IMG/VR virus record: IMGVR_UViG_3300030707_000108
Span: 1-27,974 of that record
DNA: 27,974 bases
Origin: a virus
Reading direction: 5' to 3' (one strand)
The notes under the pieces: model-generated
The model's input: the letters and a program-made list of their open reading frames with translations, nothing else
Databases searched by the model: none
Told to the model about the DNA's origin: nothing
Position numbers and translations under genes: made by a program
Shown here: in pieces, positions 15,007 to 22,671 of the stretch
Position numbering within the stretch: the first letter of the stretch is position 1
Layout: each line of letters starts with the position of its first letter

Positions 15007-15294
15007 ATGGCGATAGTTGACAACCTCACAACCGCGTACACGAACTACAGCCTGATCCTGGTGGCGCTCACCCAGGTCATCGCCAACCCAAGTCAGGCCA
15101 ACATCGAGGCGGTCGTGCTGGCGGCGACGAATGCCGGCGTGGTCACGCCCAAGCCGACCTACAGTGTGGACGGCAAGAACTACGACTGGGTCGGTTATCA
15201 GAAATTCATCATCGATTCGATGGATACGCTGCGGCAGCGTATCCAGGATGAAGGCGGTCCTTTTCAGCTCGTAACGCGAGGCATTGGTGGCTAA
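15007..15294 (+). CDS. Hypothetical 95-residue protein after capsid gene
   Basis: A small protein (MAIVDNLTTAYTNYSLILVA, then NPSQANIEAVVLAATNAGVV and DWVGYQKFIIDSMDTLRQRI) made mostly of helices, without signal or membrane segments. I do not recognise a family. The start at 15007 has GAGAG about 8 bases upstream. It overlaps the next gene by 8 bases. Its location between capsid and tail genes suggests a small connector or virion protein, but the sequence gives no direct support. Confidence 0.65.
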   Translation: MAIVDNLTTAYTNYSLILVALTQVIANPSQANIEAVVLAATNAGVVTPKPTYSVDGKNYDWVGYQKFIIDSMDTLRQRIQDEGGPFQLVTRGIGG

Positions 15295-15622
15295 TCAATC
15301 GTTGACATCAGCGGTCGTGAACGTGGCAACCTCCGGCGACAATGTCATCGTGACGGGTGTGGCCGGCAAGATCATCCGCGTCCTGAACTTCGTGCTGCAG
15401 CCGTCGGCGATGGTGGCGTGCACCTGGAAGGACGGCTCGACCGCCTTGACCGGACCCATGAGCGTGAGCACATCGGGCCTTTATCCCGGCTGGGTTCCGC
15501 CCCAGGCGGGAGGGTTGACGGTAGGGCACTTCGAAACAACGGCGGGAAACAGCTTGGTGCTGAATCTCGGGGCTAACACCCAAGTCAGTGGCTACGTCAA
15601 TTACCTACTCGCTCCGCAATAA
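15287..15622 (+). CDS. Hypothetical beta-rich 111-residue virion protein
   Basis: A small protein rich in beta strands (SLTSAVVNVATSGDNVIVTG, IIRVLNFVLQPS, SLVLNLGANTQVSGYVNYL). The pattern resembles small phage surface or fibre-like beta domains. The GTG at 15287 is chosen as start because GAGG lies 5 bases upstream. It overlaps the preceding stop by 8 bases, so the two genes are probably translationally coupled. No family is recognised, and a head-surface or head-tail joining role is a guess from position. Confidence 0.65.
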   Translation: MANQSLTSAVVNVATSGDNVIVTGVAGKIIRVLNFVLQPSAMVACTWKDGSTALTGPMSVSTSGLYPGWVPPQAGGLTVGHFETTAGNSLVLNLGANTQVSGYVNYLLAPQ

Positions 15623-15648
15623 GCGGACCATACCAAGGAAGGTGACTC

Positions 15649-16113
15649 ATGGCTTTAGGACGACGTTACAGCATCTGGGGGCAGCGGGCTTGCGCGGCCT
15701 CGGCCCCGCAAACCATTATCGGCGTCACGGCGACCACGGCGGTGCGCCCGTTCTGGTATGACATCATCATTGGCAGCTCGGCCACGCCCGCGGATAACGC
15801 GATCCTCTGGGAAGCGCAGCGCTATTCGGCGGCCGGCACGGGCGGCAGCACGACGAGCCCCACCGCGCTCGACCCAGGCGACCCGACCAACCCGACCAGC
15901 ACGTCGGTGCAGAACAATTCCACGGACCCCACCTACACTTCGAACACGATCCTGTTCTACGTGGCCTTGAACCAGCGCGCGACGCATCGCTGGATCGCCG
16001 ATCCGAACGGCCCGATGATTACGCCCGCAACAGCCAATAACGGCATCGGCATGTGGGCCACGAACGCCTCGTTTACCGGCAACATCAACATGACGCTGCA
16101 CTTTGGAGAGTAG
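15649..16113 (+). CDS. Hypothetical 154-residue virion protein
   Basis: A Ser/Thr/Asn-rich protein without membrane segments. Its phrases (RRYSIWGQRACAA, PFWYDIIIGSSATPADNAIL, THRWIADPNGPMITPATANN, NMTLHFGE) point to a compact beta fold, but I recognise no family. The start has a strong AAGGAAGG about 6 bases upstream. It lies between two small unknown genes and the zinc-ribbon pair, in the connector region. A structural role in the virion is inferred from context only. Confidence 0.7.
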   Translation: MALGRRYSIWGQRACAASAPQTIIGVTATTAVRPFWYDIIIGSSATPADNAILWEAQRYSAAGTGGSTTSPTALDPGDPTNPTSTSVQNNSTDPTYTSNTILFYVALNQRATHRWIADPNGPMITPATANNGIGMWATNASFTGNINMTLHFGE

Positions 16114-16237
16114 GGAAAAGGGAATAGGGGCGAGGGGCGAGAGAAATGAAGGGCTTCGCCCGTCAATGCCGCGATAACAGGCGGCAGAGCCGCCCTCGTG
16201 TCCCTCGCCCCGAGTCCCCAGCCCCTAGCCCCACTTG
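16114..16237. repeat. GGGGCGAG-family palindromic element with triloop hairpins
   Basis: The left part (GGGGCGAGGGGCGAG, about 16127-16141) is mirrored by the right part (CTCGCCCCGAG...CCCCTAGCCCC, about 16203-16232). Between them are two hairpins with 3-base loops: GGGC-TTC-GCCC (16151-16161) and GGCGGC-AGA-GCCGCC (16180-16194). It fills the gap between two structural genes and starts at the upstream stop codon. Confidence 0.75.
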
Positions 16238-16244
16238 AGGAACC

Positions 16245-16835
16245 ATGGCGCGTATTTGTCCATCTTGCAAACTTGCGTTTCGGGCGCACGATCCCGGCGT
16301 GGACGTGCAAATCCCGCAAGGTCAGGAGAACGTCCAGTGGGTGGGATTCATTTCTCCGCCGGCAGGCGGGTATCAAGTCTGCAATGACTGCCTGAAGATC
16401 ATCGCGCCGGAGCGCTGGCAGCCGCTGCGCATGCCCGAGCGGTCCATCCACACCGCGCTCAGTCGCATGTACTGCGCTCTCTGCAATAACTACGCCCGCG
16501 AGGATCAAGACCCTGGCGAAAACGGCGTGCTGCACGCGATCCGTCTCACCGAAGAGGACGTGGCTGGCACGGGAGAGAAGCCGGGCGTGCGCCTGTGCTG
16601 CCACGATTGCTTGCTGAAGTGGCGACCAGTTGTCTTCGAGCGCTGGCAGCGCGAGTTGATCGTGAACCCGGTCGGGCTGTTAGAGGATAAGCAAACGGGC
16701 ATCTGGCACCTGGTGCATGGCGGCATTCACGGTCAAGGCAAAAACAAGCGGGCAGCCGTGGACGATTTTGTTGGCCTGGGCGGGATCATGGCTTGGCCCG
16801 CGGAAGAAACCCTTGGTGAATACAACCTCGTATGA
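16245..16835 (+). CDS. Zinc-ribbon-containing hypothetical protein (196 residues)
   Basis: Several Cys pairs mark it: MARICPSCKLAFRAHDPG at the N-terminus, GYQVCNDCLKII, MYCALCNNYARED and RLCCHDCLLKW. This gives at least two probable zinc-binding knuckles. The C-terminal part (LLEDKQTGIWHLVHGGIHGQ, WPAEETLGEYNLV) is not recognised. GAGG sits 4 bases before the ATG, and the stop overlaps the next gene's start (ATGA). Being translationally coupled to another Cys-rich protein suggests that they work together, perhaps in head-tail assembly. No enzymatic motif is visible. Confidence 0.7.
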   Translation: MARICPSCKLAFRAHDPGVDVQIPQGQENVQWVGFISPPAGGYQVCNDCLKIIAPERWQPLRMPERSIHTALSRMYCALCNNYAREDQDPGENGVLHAIRLTEEDVAGTGEKPGVRLCCHDCLLKWRPVVFERWQRELIVNPVGLLEDKQTGIWHLVHGGIHGQGKNKRAAVDDFVGLGGIMAWPAEETLGEYNLV

Positions 16836-17191
16836 TCGGCACCATCCAAGACTACCGAGACAGCCTGATTGGCGTACCCATGTGCAAGCCGCGTGGAGCG
16901 ACGGGCTCCGTCCTGATCTCCACGCCCTTTGACAGCGACCGGGTTGTCGAACGCGAAATGGTCATGTGCTGCCACTGCGGCGGGCACTGGCTATGGGTCA
17001 AGGGGAGCGGCCGGCGGCGTGGCTGGTGCATGCGTTGCAGCGGGTTCACTTGTGGACAGCGCGCATGCGATGCGTGCGTGCCGATGGAACGTCAGATCGA
17101 AAACATGGAAGCGGGCCGCGATAGGCTTTCGATGCCGATCTGGGCGGCGATGCCCAAGGAAGTCAGCGCGGGCGGAATTCTGTTGGGGTGA
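16832..17191 (+). CDS. Cys-rich zinc-finger hypothetical protein (119 residues)
   Basis: A small protein with a Cys/His cluster: VMCCHCGGHWLWVKGSGRRR, then WCMRCSGFTCG and CDACVPMERQIENMEAG. Six or more cysteines could hold two zinc ions. It is encoded with a 4-base ATGA overlap after the previous zinc-ribbon gene and ends 3 bases before the 877-residue gene. I cannot name its function. The Arg-rich stretch GSGRRRGW suggests nucleic-acid or protein contacts. Confidence 0.7.
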   Translation: MIGTIQDYRDSLIGVPMCKPRGATGSVLISTPFDSDRVVEREMVMCCHCGGHWLWVKGSGRRRGWCMRCSGFTCGQRACDACVPMERQIENMEAGRDRLSMPIWAAMPKEVSAGGILLG

Positions 17192-17194
17192 TTC

Positions 17195-19828
17195 GTGCCG
17201 AATCCAGCTATTGTACAATCTGTGAAAGCCGGCACGACGATCTCCGCCGTCAGTAGCCTGACGTTCAACGTCAGTGCCACAAGCGCGGGCAATCTCCTTT
17301 ACGTAGCACTCTCTTTCACGGGCAATCCGCCTACGATTACGCCCCCCAGTGGCTGGTCGTTGCTCAATTCTAATTCGTCGGGCGCCAACGGTTACGGCAT
17401 ATCGGTCTATTACATCGCCAACGCTTCGAGCATAACCAGCGCGCTCTTCAGTTTCTCTTCATCGGTACAGGTAGAGGGGGTCTTTGCGGAAATCTCCAAC
17501 GCGAACGCGGTTGATCAGAGCAACACGTCCGCTGGCACCGTGTCCAACTCGGAAATCTCTGCCACCATCGTGCCAACGCAGGCTCCGTCGATTGCGATGG
17601 CGGCGTTCTCAAATAATGGCGATGGTGGGAATACTCCCACAAATAGTTACACGCTTTTGCAGAGCAAGGTCAACAATTCAACCAGTTGCGCAATCGACAC
17701 AGCTTATCTCGTTCTCACCTCAAGCGGCTCTGGAACTTCGACTTCTCTCACTTTGGTGAATGGCCCCAACAATTATGGCGGCTCGATATCCAATTTCTAC
17801 CAGGTCGCCGTCGTCAACTTGACGACAATGTTCTTGCCGCAACCAGAAGTGCCGGCGAACAGTTGGCGGCAAATGCGCGATGCGTCCGTCAATGCACGAG
17901 CGCAGACGTATTTCGATCCAACACAGGCATGGTTTCTGAGCGATCCCTTCAAGGCGCTGGCCAATCCTGTCGAATGGGACCACCAGCCCATCGAATACCC
18001 GTATGCGTCCTTCCACATGATGGCCAGGCCGACTCACCCAGACCCGTTTTATGCCGATCCGACGCCTCAAGCGATCTTGCCGGCACTCCCCCTTACCCCA
18101 GGGTGGACGCAACTTCCGCCGGAGAAGCCGATCAGCCGGGCCTTTGCCCCAGCTCGACCCGACGCCACTACTGTCTGGCCGATCTACCCGGATTGGTCTT
18201 CTCCAGTGCAGGCCGAATCTTTTTGGCACGGCAACTATGAGCGTGCGCCTCGACAGTCCAACGTCCGTAGCGGGCCGGAAATTCATGTGACGCTGCCGTA
18301 TCCCAACGACGCAGTGCAGAATCTTCCGCCGAAGTACGATCAGGCCGTTCGCACACGGCAACAGCGCCCCGTGCTTTACTCCGACATGGTGCTGATCCCC
18401 AATATCCAGCCGGTGGTCCTGGAGATCAACCACGCTTACGACGTGCAACCAATGCCGCCAAGCCGAGGTGCATGGTTCAGGCCGGTCATTGCCGGTGGGA
18501 TGGAGCGCACGGCGACCGTGCTGGTCGAGGTTCTGGAAGATGTGCTGCAAGTCTGGAATCTCCAGCAGACGCAACCAACCAGGCCGTCAAGGCTGCAACC
18601 GCAACCCGCCTATCAACACGAATTGAGCGTTACGGCGCCGGCTCAGGTTCCCCCCATGATTCCTTACTTCGTCGTGCCGCAAGTGCCGACGCGCCCGGCC
18701 CGGCCGGACAACATAGGCGAGACGGTGACGCGCCTGGTTCCCTATGAGGAAACAGTCAGTACTGTTCAAGGCTGGCATGTGCCCGCTGCAAGTCCATTGC
18801 CGCGACAGGCGCACAGGCCGTTCATGCAGCAGGACACGACACCTACCCTGGATTTTGCCGTCGATCTTGCACCATTCCGGTGGGACAGTCCCTCGGCTGT
18901 ACCGCCGCGACGCACGCCGAGTCTCCCTGGATTCATGCAGGCAGGGCCCATGCTGAATCCCACCGATCTCGACCAGGCGCTCTTTGAGGTCTGGCAAGGA
19001 CAAACGCAGGTGCCCGTTTCGCGGCGCGGCCCGATGCAGCCGCCCGCGCCTGCCGAGCTTTCAGTCACGGCGCCTGCGCAGATACCGCCCATGATTCCCT
19101 ACTTCGTGAGCCCGGCGGTAAGCCCGCGACAAGCACCACTCCGGCTCTATGCGGATTCGGCAACCAAGGTAACGCCGTTCCTCGAGGACCCGGCTGTACT
19201 GGAAATTGTCGGCACGACGACTACCCCGTTGCCGATCCGGCCGGCGGTTCGCCAGCCGCAAGGCGAAAGCGCCTTTGTGTCCACGTTCCAGCTAGACCCT
19301 GCGTTGTCGCGAGGCTGGGATGTGCCGCAGGGTCTTCCTCGGAGCATGCCCGCGCGCCGCGAGGGCCAGAACGTATACCCGATCATCGCTCCCGACAATG
19401 TTCCTTCTCTAAGATCGTGGGATGTCGCGCCGCAGCTTCCCGTAAGGCAGGCTGCCAGTGCCCGTCCAGCTGTCTACGAGTCGCCGGCCCTCTGGGCGTG
19501 GACGCAGCTCACCGTCGATCAATTGCAAGCCTGGCATACTCAGCAGCAATCACTGCCGCTTCGTCAGGGCAGGCGACTGGACTTCCCTGAATCGCGCAGC
19601 CCCATTCAGGAGACGGATGCCGCCAGCTTCGAGGCGTGGCAGGGGCAGCAGCAGGTGCCGGCCGGCCTTTGGGTGCCGGTCTCGATGCGACCGGCGCTTT
19701 CTGCGGAAGGACAGAGCGCGCCGTCCTGGCACGCGGCCAATGTGGTGATCGTGTCCGGACCCTATTGGGCCGTCGCGGCACAGATCTTTGTGGCTGGAGC
19801 GGTACAAGCGGAGATCGAACCATTATGA
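17195..19828 (+). CDS. Large repeat-rich virion protein (877 residues)
   Basis: The start is a GTG at 17195, 3 bases after the previous stop. Residues 1-210 form a beta-sandwich-like domain (GNLLYVALSFTGNPPTITPP, YGISVYYIANASSITSALFS). The rest is a Pro/Gln/Arg-rich region built of degenerate units of the type W-x(4-7)-P-x-R-x(3-5)-RP (for example WDVPQGLPRSMPARR, WDVAPQLPVRQAASARP, WHVPAASPLPRQAHRP). One longer unit occurs twice (ELSVTAPAQ, V/I, PPMIPYFV near 18620 and 19060). The first domain is visibly less GC-rich than the repeats, so the gene looks mosaic. No enzymatic motif was seen. It is probably a fibre, whisker or surface-exposed virion protein. ATGA overlap with the next gene. Confidence 0.65.
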   Translation: MPNPAIVQSVKAGTTISAVSSLTFNVSATSAGNLLYVALSFTGNPPTITPPSGWSLLNSNSSGANGYGISVYYIANASSITSALFSFSSSVQVEGVFAEISNANAVDQSNTSAGTVSNSEISATIVPTQAPSIAMAAFSNNGDGGNTPTNSYTLLQSKVNNSTSCAIDTAYLVLTSSGSGTSTSLTLVNGPNNYGGSISNFYQVAVVNLTTMFLPQPEVPANSWRQMRDASVNARAQTYFDPTQAWFLSDPFKALANPVEWDHQPIEYPYASFHMMARPTHPDPFYADPTPQAILPALPLTPGWTQLPPEKPISRAFAPARPDATTVWPIYPDWSSPVQAESFWHGNYERAPRQSNVRSGPEIHVTLPYPNDAVQNLPPKYDQAVRTRQQRPVLYSDMVLIPNIQPVVLEINHAYDVQPMPPSRGAWFRPVIAGGMERTATVLVEVLEDVLQVWNLQQTQPTRPSRLQPQPAYQHELSVTAPAQVPPMIPYFVVPQVPTRPARPDNIGETVTRLVPYEETVSTVQGWHVPAASPLPRQAHRPFMQQDTTPTLDFAVDLAPFRWDSPSAVPPRRTPSLPGFMQAGPMLNPTDLDQALFEVWQGQTQVPVSRRGPMQPPAPAELSVTAPAQIPPMIPYFVSPAVSPRQAPLRLYADSATKVTPFLEDPAVLEIVGTTTTPLPIRPAVRQPQGESAFVSTFQLDPALSRGWDVPQGLPRSMPARREGQNVYPIIAPDNVPSLRSWDVAPQLPVRQAASARPAVYESPALWAWTQLTVDQLQAWHTQQQSLPLRQGRRLDFPESRSPIQETDAASFEAWQGQQQVPAGLWVPVSMRPALSAEGQSAPSWHAANVVIVSGPYWAVAAQIFVAGAVQAEIEPL

Positions 19829-20250
19829 GCAGTGCCATTGGCCAGGTTACGACGCAAGCGGTTGCCGGTCATTCCGGGATCGTGCTCATGGCGCGACTGG
19901 TCGGCCAGGGCGGTTTGCCCGTGACTCAGGCGACGATTAACTCCGTGGAAGTCCAGGTAACGGATTTGACCTTGGTTCAAAACGGCCAGGCGGGCAGCGT
20001 GAATACGTATACGCCCGCGGTTGCCAGCGTAATCTTCAACGCACTCCAGCAAACACCGCCCTGGAGCCAGGACAACCAGTATCAGCCCGGAACTGACGGC
20101 CTGTGGGGCTACAACTTCTTGTACGTCGTACCGGCGGTGAATTTCGAGAACAGCGGAGATACCTTCCAAATTGATGTCGCCTTTGTGCCGGCGGCGGGCG
20201 AACAGTTTGAGGTTTCGTTCCTTGTGCCAACGGTAAAAACCTTTATCTAG
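19825..20250 (+). CDS. Hypothetical 141-residue virion protein
   Basis: A beta-rich protein (HSGIVLMARLVGQGGLPVTQ, INSVEVQVTDLTLVQ, LWGYNFLYVVPAVNFENSGD, EQFEVSFLVPTVKTF) coupled to the 877-residue gene by an ATGA overlap, so the two products are probably made together. No family is recognised; a partner or chaperone of the repeat protein is one possibility. Its TAG stop at 20248-20250 is the first triplet of a palindromic repeat. Confidence 0.68.
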   Translation: MSSAIGQVTTQAVAGHSGIVLMARLVGQGGLPVTQATINSVEVQVTDLTLVQNGQAGSVNTYTPAVASVIFNALQQTPPWSQDNQYQPGTDGLWGYNFLYVVPAVNFENSGDTFQIDVAFVPAAGEQFEVSFLVPTVKTFI

Positions 20251-20324
20251 TGGCGAGTGGATAGTGGTGAGTGGCGAGAAAGTATGCTCTCGCCACTCAC
20301 CACTACTCACTCACCACTACCCAC
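20248..20324. repeat. GTGGCGAGTG-family palindromic repeat, copy B
   Basis: It begins with TAGTGGCGAGTGG, where TAG is the stop codon of the preceding gene. The inner arms GTGGTGAGTGGCGAGA and TCTCGCCACTCACCAC are perfect inverted repeats around a short AAGTATGC centre. It ends 5 bases before the next start codon, leaving that gene without a clear Shine-Dalgarno. Confidence 0.88.
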
Positions 20325-20329
20325 GTGCC

Positions 20330-21019
20330 ATGCAACTGAATCTGAGTGCCGACCCGAGCGTCTGGGACAATGTCGAAAGCGTGACGTTTCAGTCCACGCG
20401 CAAAGGCAACCGCACGACCACACTCAACGGCGTGCAGCGCACCACCCTCAGCAAGAAAGAACTGGCTGCCTCCGGAGGCGTGTATTCCGCACTGGATCTG
20501 GTTTTTCTGATTCCGGCCGTCAGTCTGCCGGCTGGTTGGTTGCCCAAGCCGGCGGATGTCATCACGGACTCATTGAACACAGCCTTCACGGTTTTGGAAG
20601 CAGACGGCCAGGTACGCGACGGAACTGCATTCCAGACCTGGAAGTTGATTTGCCGCGACCCGATTATTGCCTACGATCTGCAAGACCTGATCAACATCGA
20701 ACGGGCCGCGCTTTCCGCCGATGACACCGGCGCTGTCGTCAAGACTTTTCCACCGGCCGGCGGACAAACGCTCTATCAGAATCTTGCCTGCCGTGTCCAG
20801 GTAGTCAACGAGAGCGTGGGCGATCAGCGCCTCATCCACGCGGTCGAAGGTTCGTATGCGGTCCATGTCTCGAAACAGCTCAGCGTGAATGTCGCCGAGG
20901 ATCGGATCAAATGGGCGCCACAGGGCGGGCCGGTGACCTACTACCTGGATCTGATCGCCTATCACGATGCCCAGATGATCGACCAATTGCCGATCCTGGA
21001 AGCGAGGCTCCGCCCATGA
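20330..21019 (+). CDS. Putative head-tail connector (stopper-like) protein
   Basis: A 229-residue protein starting MQLNLSADPSVWDN. A segment with SALDLVFLIPAVSLPAGWLP and KPADVITDSLNTAFTVLEAD and the later TWKLICRDPIIAYDL resembles head-closure or stopper proteins that bind below the portal. The call is tentative and leans on order, since it lies before the tail terminator-like gene. An ATG at 20330 is used. There is no Shine-Dalgarno, because the upstream bases belong to a palindromic repeat, and the in-frame extension from 20264 is repeat-derived. It overlaps the next gene by 4 bases (ATGA). Confidence 0.6.
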   Translation: MQLNLSADPSVWDNVESVTFQSTRKGNRTTTLNGVQRTTLSKKELAASGGVYSALDLVFLIPAVSLPAGWLPKPADVITDSLNTAFTVLEADGQVRDGTAFQTWKLICRDPIIAYDLQDLINIERAALSADDTGAVVKTFPPAGGQTLYQNLACRVQVVNESVGDQRLIHAVEGSYAVHVSKQLSVNVAEDRIKWAPQGGPVTYYLDLIAYHDAQMIDQLPILEARLRP

Positions 21020-21231
21020 TGCACGGCGAGATGAAATGGGATGACGACGTGCTGGAGTCAGTCTTCGAGACCGGCTACCAGAACCTTGTGGAAGTCGCGT
21101 TCCTCGTTGGACCGCAGTCAAACGAGGTGCCCAAACCGCCCTCTCGTTTAACCGCGAGCCAGCGGCGAGCGCGCCAACAGACTGGACGCTCTTTCCTTCT
21201 GTTCACGCGCTCGCCGCTGGCTCGCGGCTAA
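21016..21231 (+). CDS. Small protein truncated by a palindromic repeat
   Basis: The ATG at 21016 overlaps the preceding stop (ATGA) and opens a 71-residue frame. The first 43 residues (MMHGEMKWDDDVLESVFETG, YQNLVEVAFLVGPQSNEVPK) look like a genuine phage protein. The remainder (from about RLTASQRRAR onward) is translated from the palindromic element that starts at 21143, which also supplies the stop codon. It is therefore probably the remaining N-terminal part of a longer gene, or a small gene whose end has been replaced. The family is unknown. Confidence 0.55.
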   Translation: MMHGEMKWDDDVLESVFETGYQNLVEVAFLVGPQSNEVPKPPSRLTASQRRARQQTGRSFLLFTRSPLARG

Positions 21232-21317
21232 ACGAGGGTCCCCAAAAGGAGCGCGCCAACAGACCGGACGCTCTTTCCTTCTGTTCACGCGCTCGCCGCT
21301 GGCTCGCGGTTAAACGA
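21143..21317. repeat. 31-bp-arm palindrome with tandemly duplicated right half
   Basis: The arms 21143-21173 and 21206-21236 are inverted repeats with one mismatch in 31 bases, extended by AACAGA/TCTGTT inside. The 69-base segment 21167-21235 is repeated at 21249-21317 with only two differences. The element covers the end of the 71-residue frame and most of the gap before the tail terminator-like gene. It carries no gene of its own. Confidence 0.9.
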
Positions 21318-21352
21318 TATTCCCAAACGGTGGCTCGAGAAACAGGCAAAGC

Positions 21353-21874
21353 ATGACCGACGCGGATCGCGACACGGCTGATGCCGTGATCAGCCTCTGG
21401 AGGCAGACCAAAGCACTGTCGGTGCTCTTTCAAGTGCCGCCGACGTGGGACAGCGTGCGCAAGAGCGATTCCAAGAATGCCGTGGCCATGCCTTACGCGA
21501 CCATCGAGGTGAAGAAGGGCGCTGAAAATAAGCGCCTGACCGGAGGCGTCTACCACGATTACCGAGACGTGACGATCAAGATTGCCGGGCCGATGGCAGC
21601 GTTGGGCGCGAGCGTCCAGGCGCAGCTGCCGGCAGTGTTGCCGGCAGGCCCAGTGAGCGTGATCAATGCGGCAAAGATCCTGGTGCTGTCGGTGTTCAAC
21701 CTGAAACTCGGCACGCCCAACAACGCGACACTGACCTTTCCCTCCGGCGCCCGCTTCGTCCGCTGGTGGCCGCAGAATGACGGTGAAATCGCCAAAGACC
21801 CAACAGCCAAGGCCGGTCAAGACATCTGGGTTGCCAACCTCAAGGGGCAAGTGTGGTCGGTGCGAATGGATTAA
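21353..21874 (+). CDS. Putative tail terminator / tail completion protein
   Basis: A 173-residue protein. The pattern helix (AVISLWRQTKALSVLFQVP), strand (MPYATIEVKK), then a strand carrying Tyr/His (YHDYRDVTIKIAG) and a following helix matches small tail-terminator and tail-completion proteins that cap the tail tube next to the head. Length and position (just upstream of the tail tube gene) agree. The start at 21353 has only a weak upstream AGGCAAAG. It lies 10 bases before the next gene, which has an excellent AAGGAG. I regard the call as likely but not proven. Confidence 0.62.
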   Translation: MTDADRDTADAVISLWRQTKALSVLFQVPPTWDSVRKSDSKNAVAMPYATIEVKKGAENKRLTGGVYHDYRDVTIKIAGPMAALGASVQAQLPAVLPAGPVSVINAAKILVLSVFNLKLGTPNNATLTFPSGARFVRWWPQNDGEIAKDPTAKAGQDIWVANLKGQVWSVRMD

Positions 21875-21884
21875 GGAGCGAGCG

Positions 21885-22103
21885 ATGAGTCCTGAAGAGA
21901 CCGTAGCGAGTCTTGAGCAAGCTCAGGCCAAACTGCAAGAGAAAGCGCAAGACGGCATCCCCGTGAAGGGTGTCATCCGCAAGCAGATGAGTTTCGACAT
22001 CCACTGCGGCCACTGCCCGCGCTGCGGCGTGACGTTCGCCCTCAACGACTGGGGCAGGCACCTGTGCACCTGCGGGGCCTGGCTGAATCTTAGTGGCGAG
22101 TGA
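21885..22103 (+). CDS. Small zinc-ribbon protein (72 residues)
   Basis: A helical N-terminus (EETVASLEQAQAKLQEKAQD) is followed by a four-Cys ribbon (HCGHCPRCGVTFAL and HLCTCGAWL). An AAGGAG 7 bases upstream gives a firm start. The last three codons before the stop (Ser-Gly-Glu) and the TGA itself come from the palindromic repeat that begins at 22091, so the original end may have been longer or different. The function is unknown; it is expressed between the tail terminator-like and tail tube genes. Confidence 0.7.
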   Translation: MSPEETVASLEQAQAKLQEKAQDGIPVKGVIRKQMSFDIHCGHCPRCGVTFALNDWGRHLCTCGAWLNLSGE

Positions 22104-22164
22104 ATAGTGAGTAGTGGCGAGAGGGCATTTTCTCGCCACTCGCCACTACTCACTGGCCACTCAT
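22091..22164. repeat. GTGGCGAGTG-family palindromic repeat, copy C
   Basis: It starts with TAGTGGCGAGTGA and has perfect inner arms AGTGGCGAGA / TCTCGCCACT around a GGGCATTT centre. Here the leading TAG is out of frame, and the upstream zinc-ribbon gene reads three codons into the element before its TGA. It ends about 10 bases before the next gene's Shine-Dalgarno. Confidence 0.87.
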
Positions 22165-22182
22165 TGAAGCACGGAGGTTTTC

Positions 22183-22671
22183 ATGGCTAATAATTTCCAG
22201 CGTGGCGATCTGTGCCCGGTAGTCTTCCAGCCTATAGGCGGGTCGCCGGTAACTCTCAATATCACGTCGCACAACGTTGATTTCACATCGACGTTGTTCG
22301 AGGTCACCCACACCGGCCTGAACGGGGCTGGCGTGGCCCGCATTGCCGGTAAACAGGATGCGAGCGGCACGGTGAAGGCGGATTACGATTCGGATCTTTC
22401 GCCCTATGCCGCCAGCCCGAACATCCGCAACGGCGTGTCGGGCGTGATCCTGTTCTACGTCGGTGCGCCCACGGCACCCGTTGGCGTAACGGGGCAACAG
22501 CCGCCCGTGCAAGGCAAGCCTCTGCAAGTGCCCGTGATTATCGAAAAGGTTCACTACGAGTCTGCCGTGCACAACCAAGTCAAATTCTCGTTTGAGGTGA
22601 AGCTCAACGTGATTGCCGGTCTCGCCGGAACGAGCAATCCGCCATTGCAGATCGTCTACCCGGCCAATTAG
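22183..22671 (+). CDS. Major tail tube protein (putative)
   Basis: A 162-residue protein in the place of the tail tube gene, directly before the frameshifted tail chaperone. The beta-rich sequence (TLNITSHNVDFTSTLFEVTH, ARIAGKQDASGTVKADYDS, VSGVILFYVG, VPVIIEKVHYESAVHNQVKF) follows the typical tube pattern in which strands flank a modification loop. ACGGAGG about 6 bases upstream supports the start. It would polymerise around the tape measure protein. The stop codon TAG is the first triplet of repeat copy D. Confidence 0.75.
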   Translation: MANNFQRGDLCPVVFQPIGGSPVTLNITSHNVDFTSTLFEVTHTGLNGAGVARIAGKQDASGTVKADYDSDLSPYAASPNIRNGVSGVILFYVGAPTAPVGVTGQQPPVQGKPLQVPVIIEKVHYESAVHNQVKFSFEVKLNVIAGLAGTSNPPLQIVYPAN

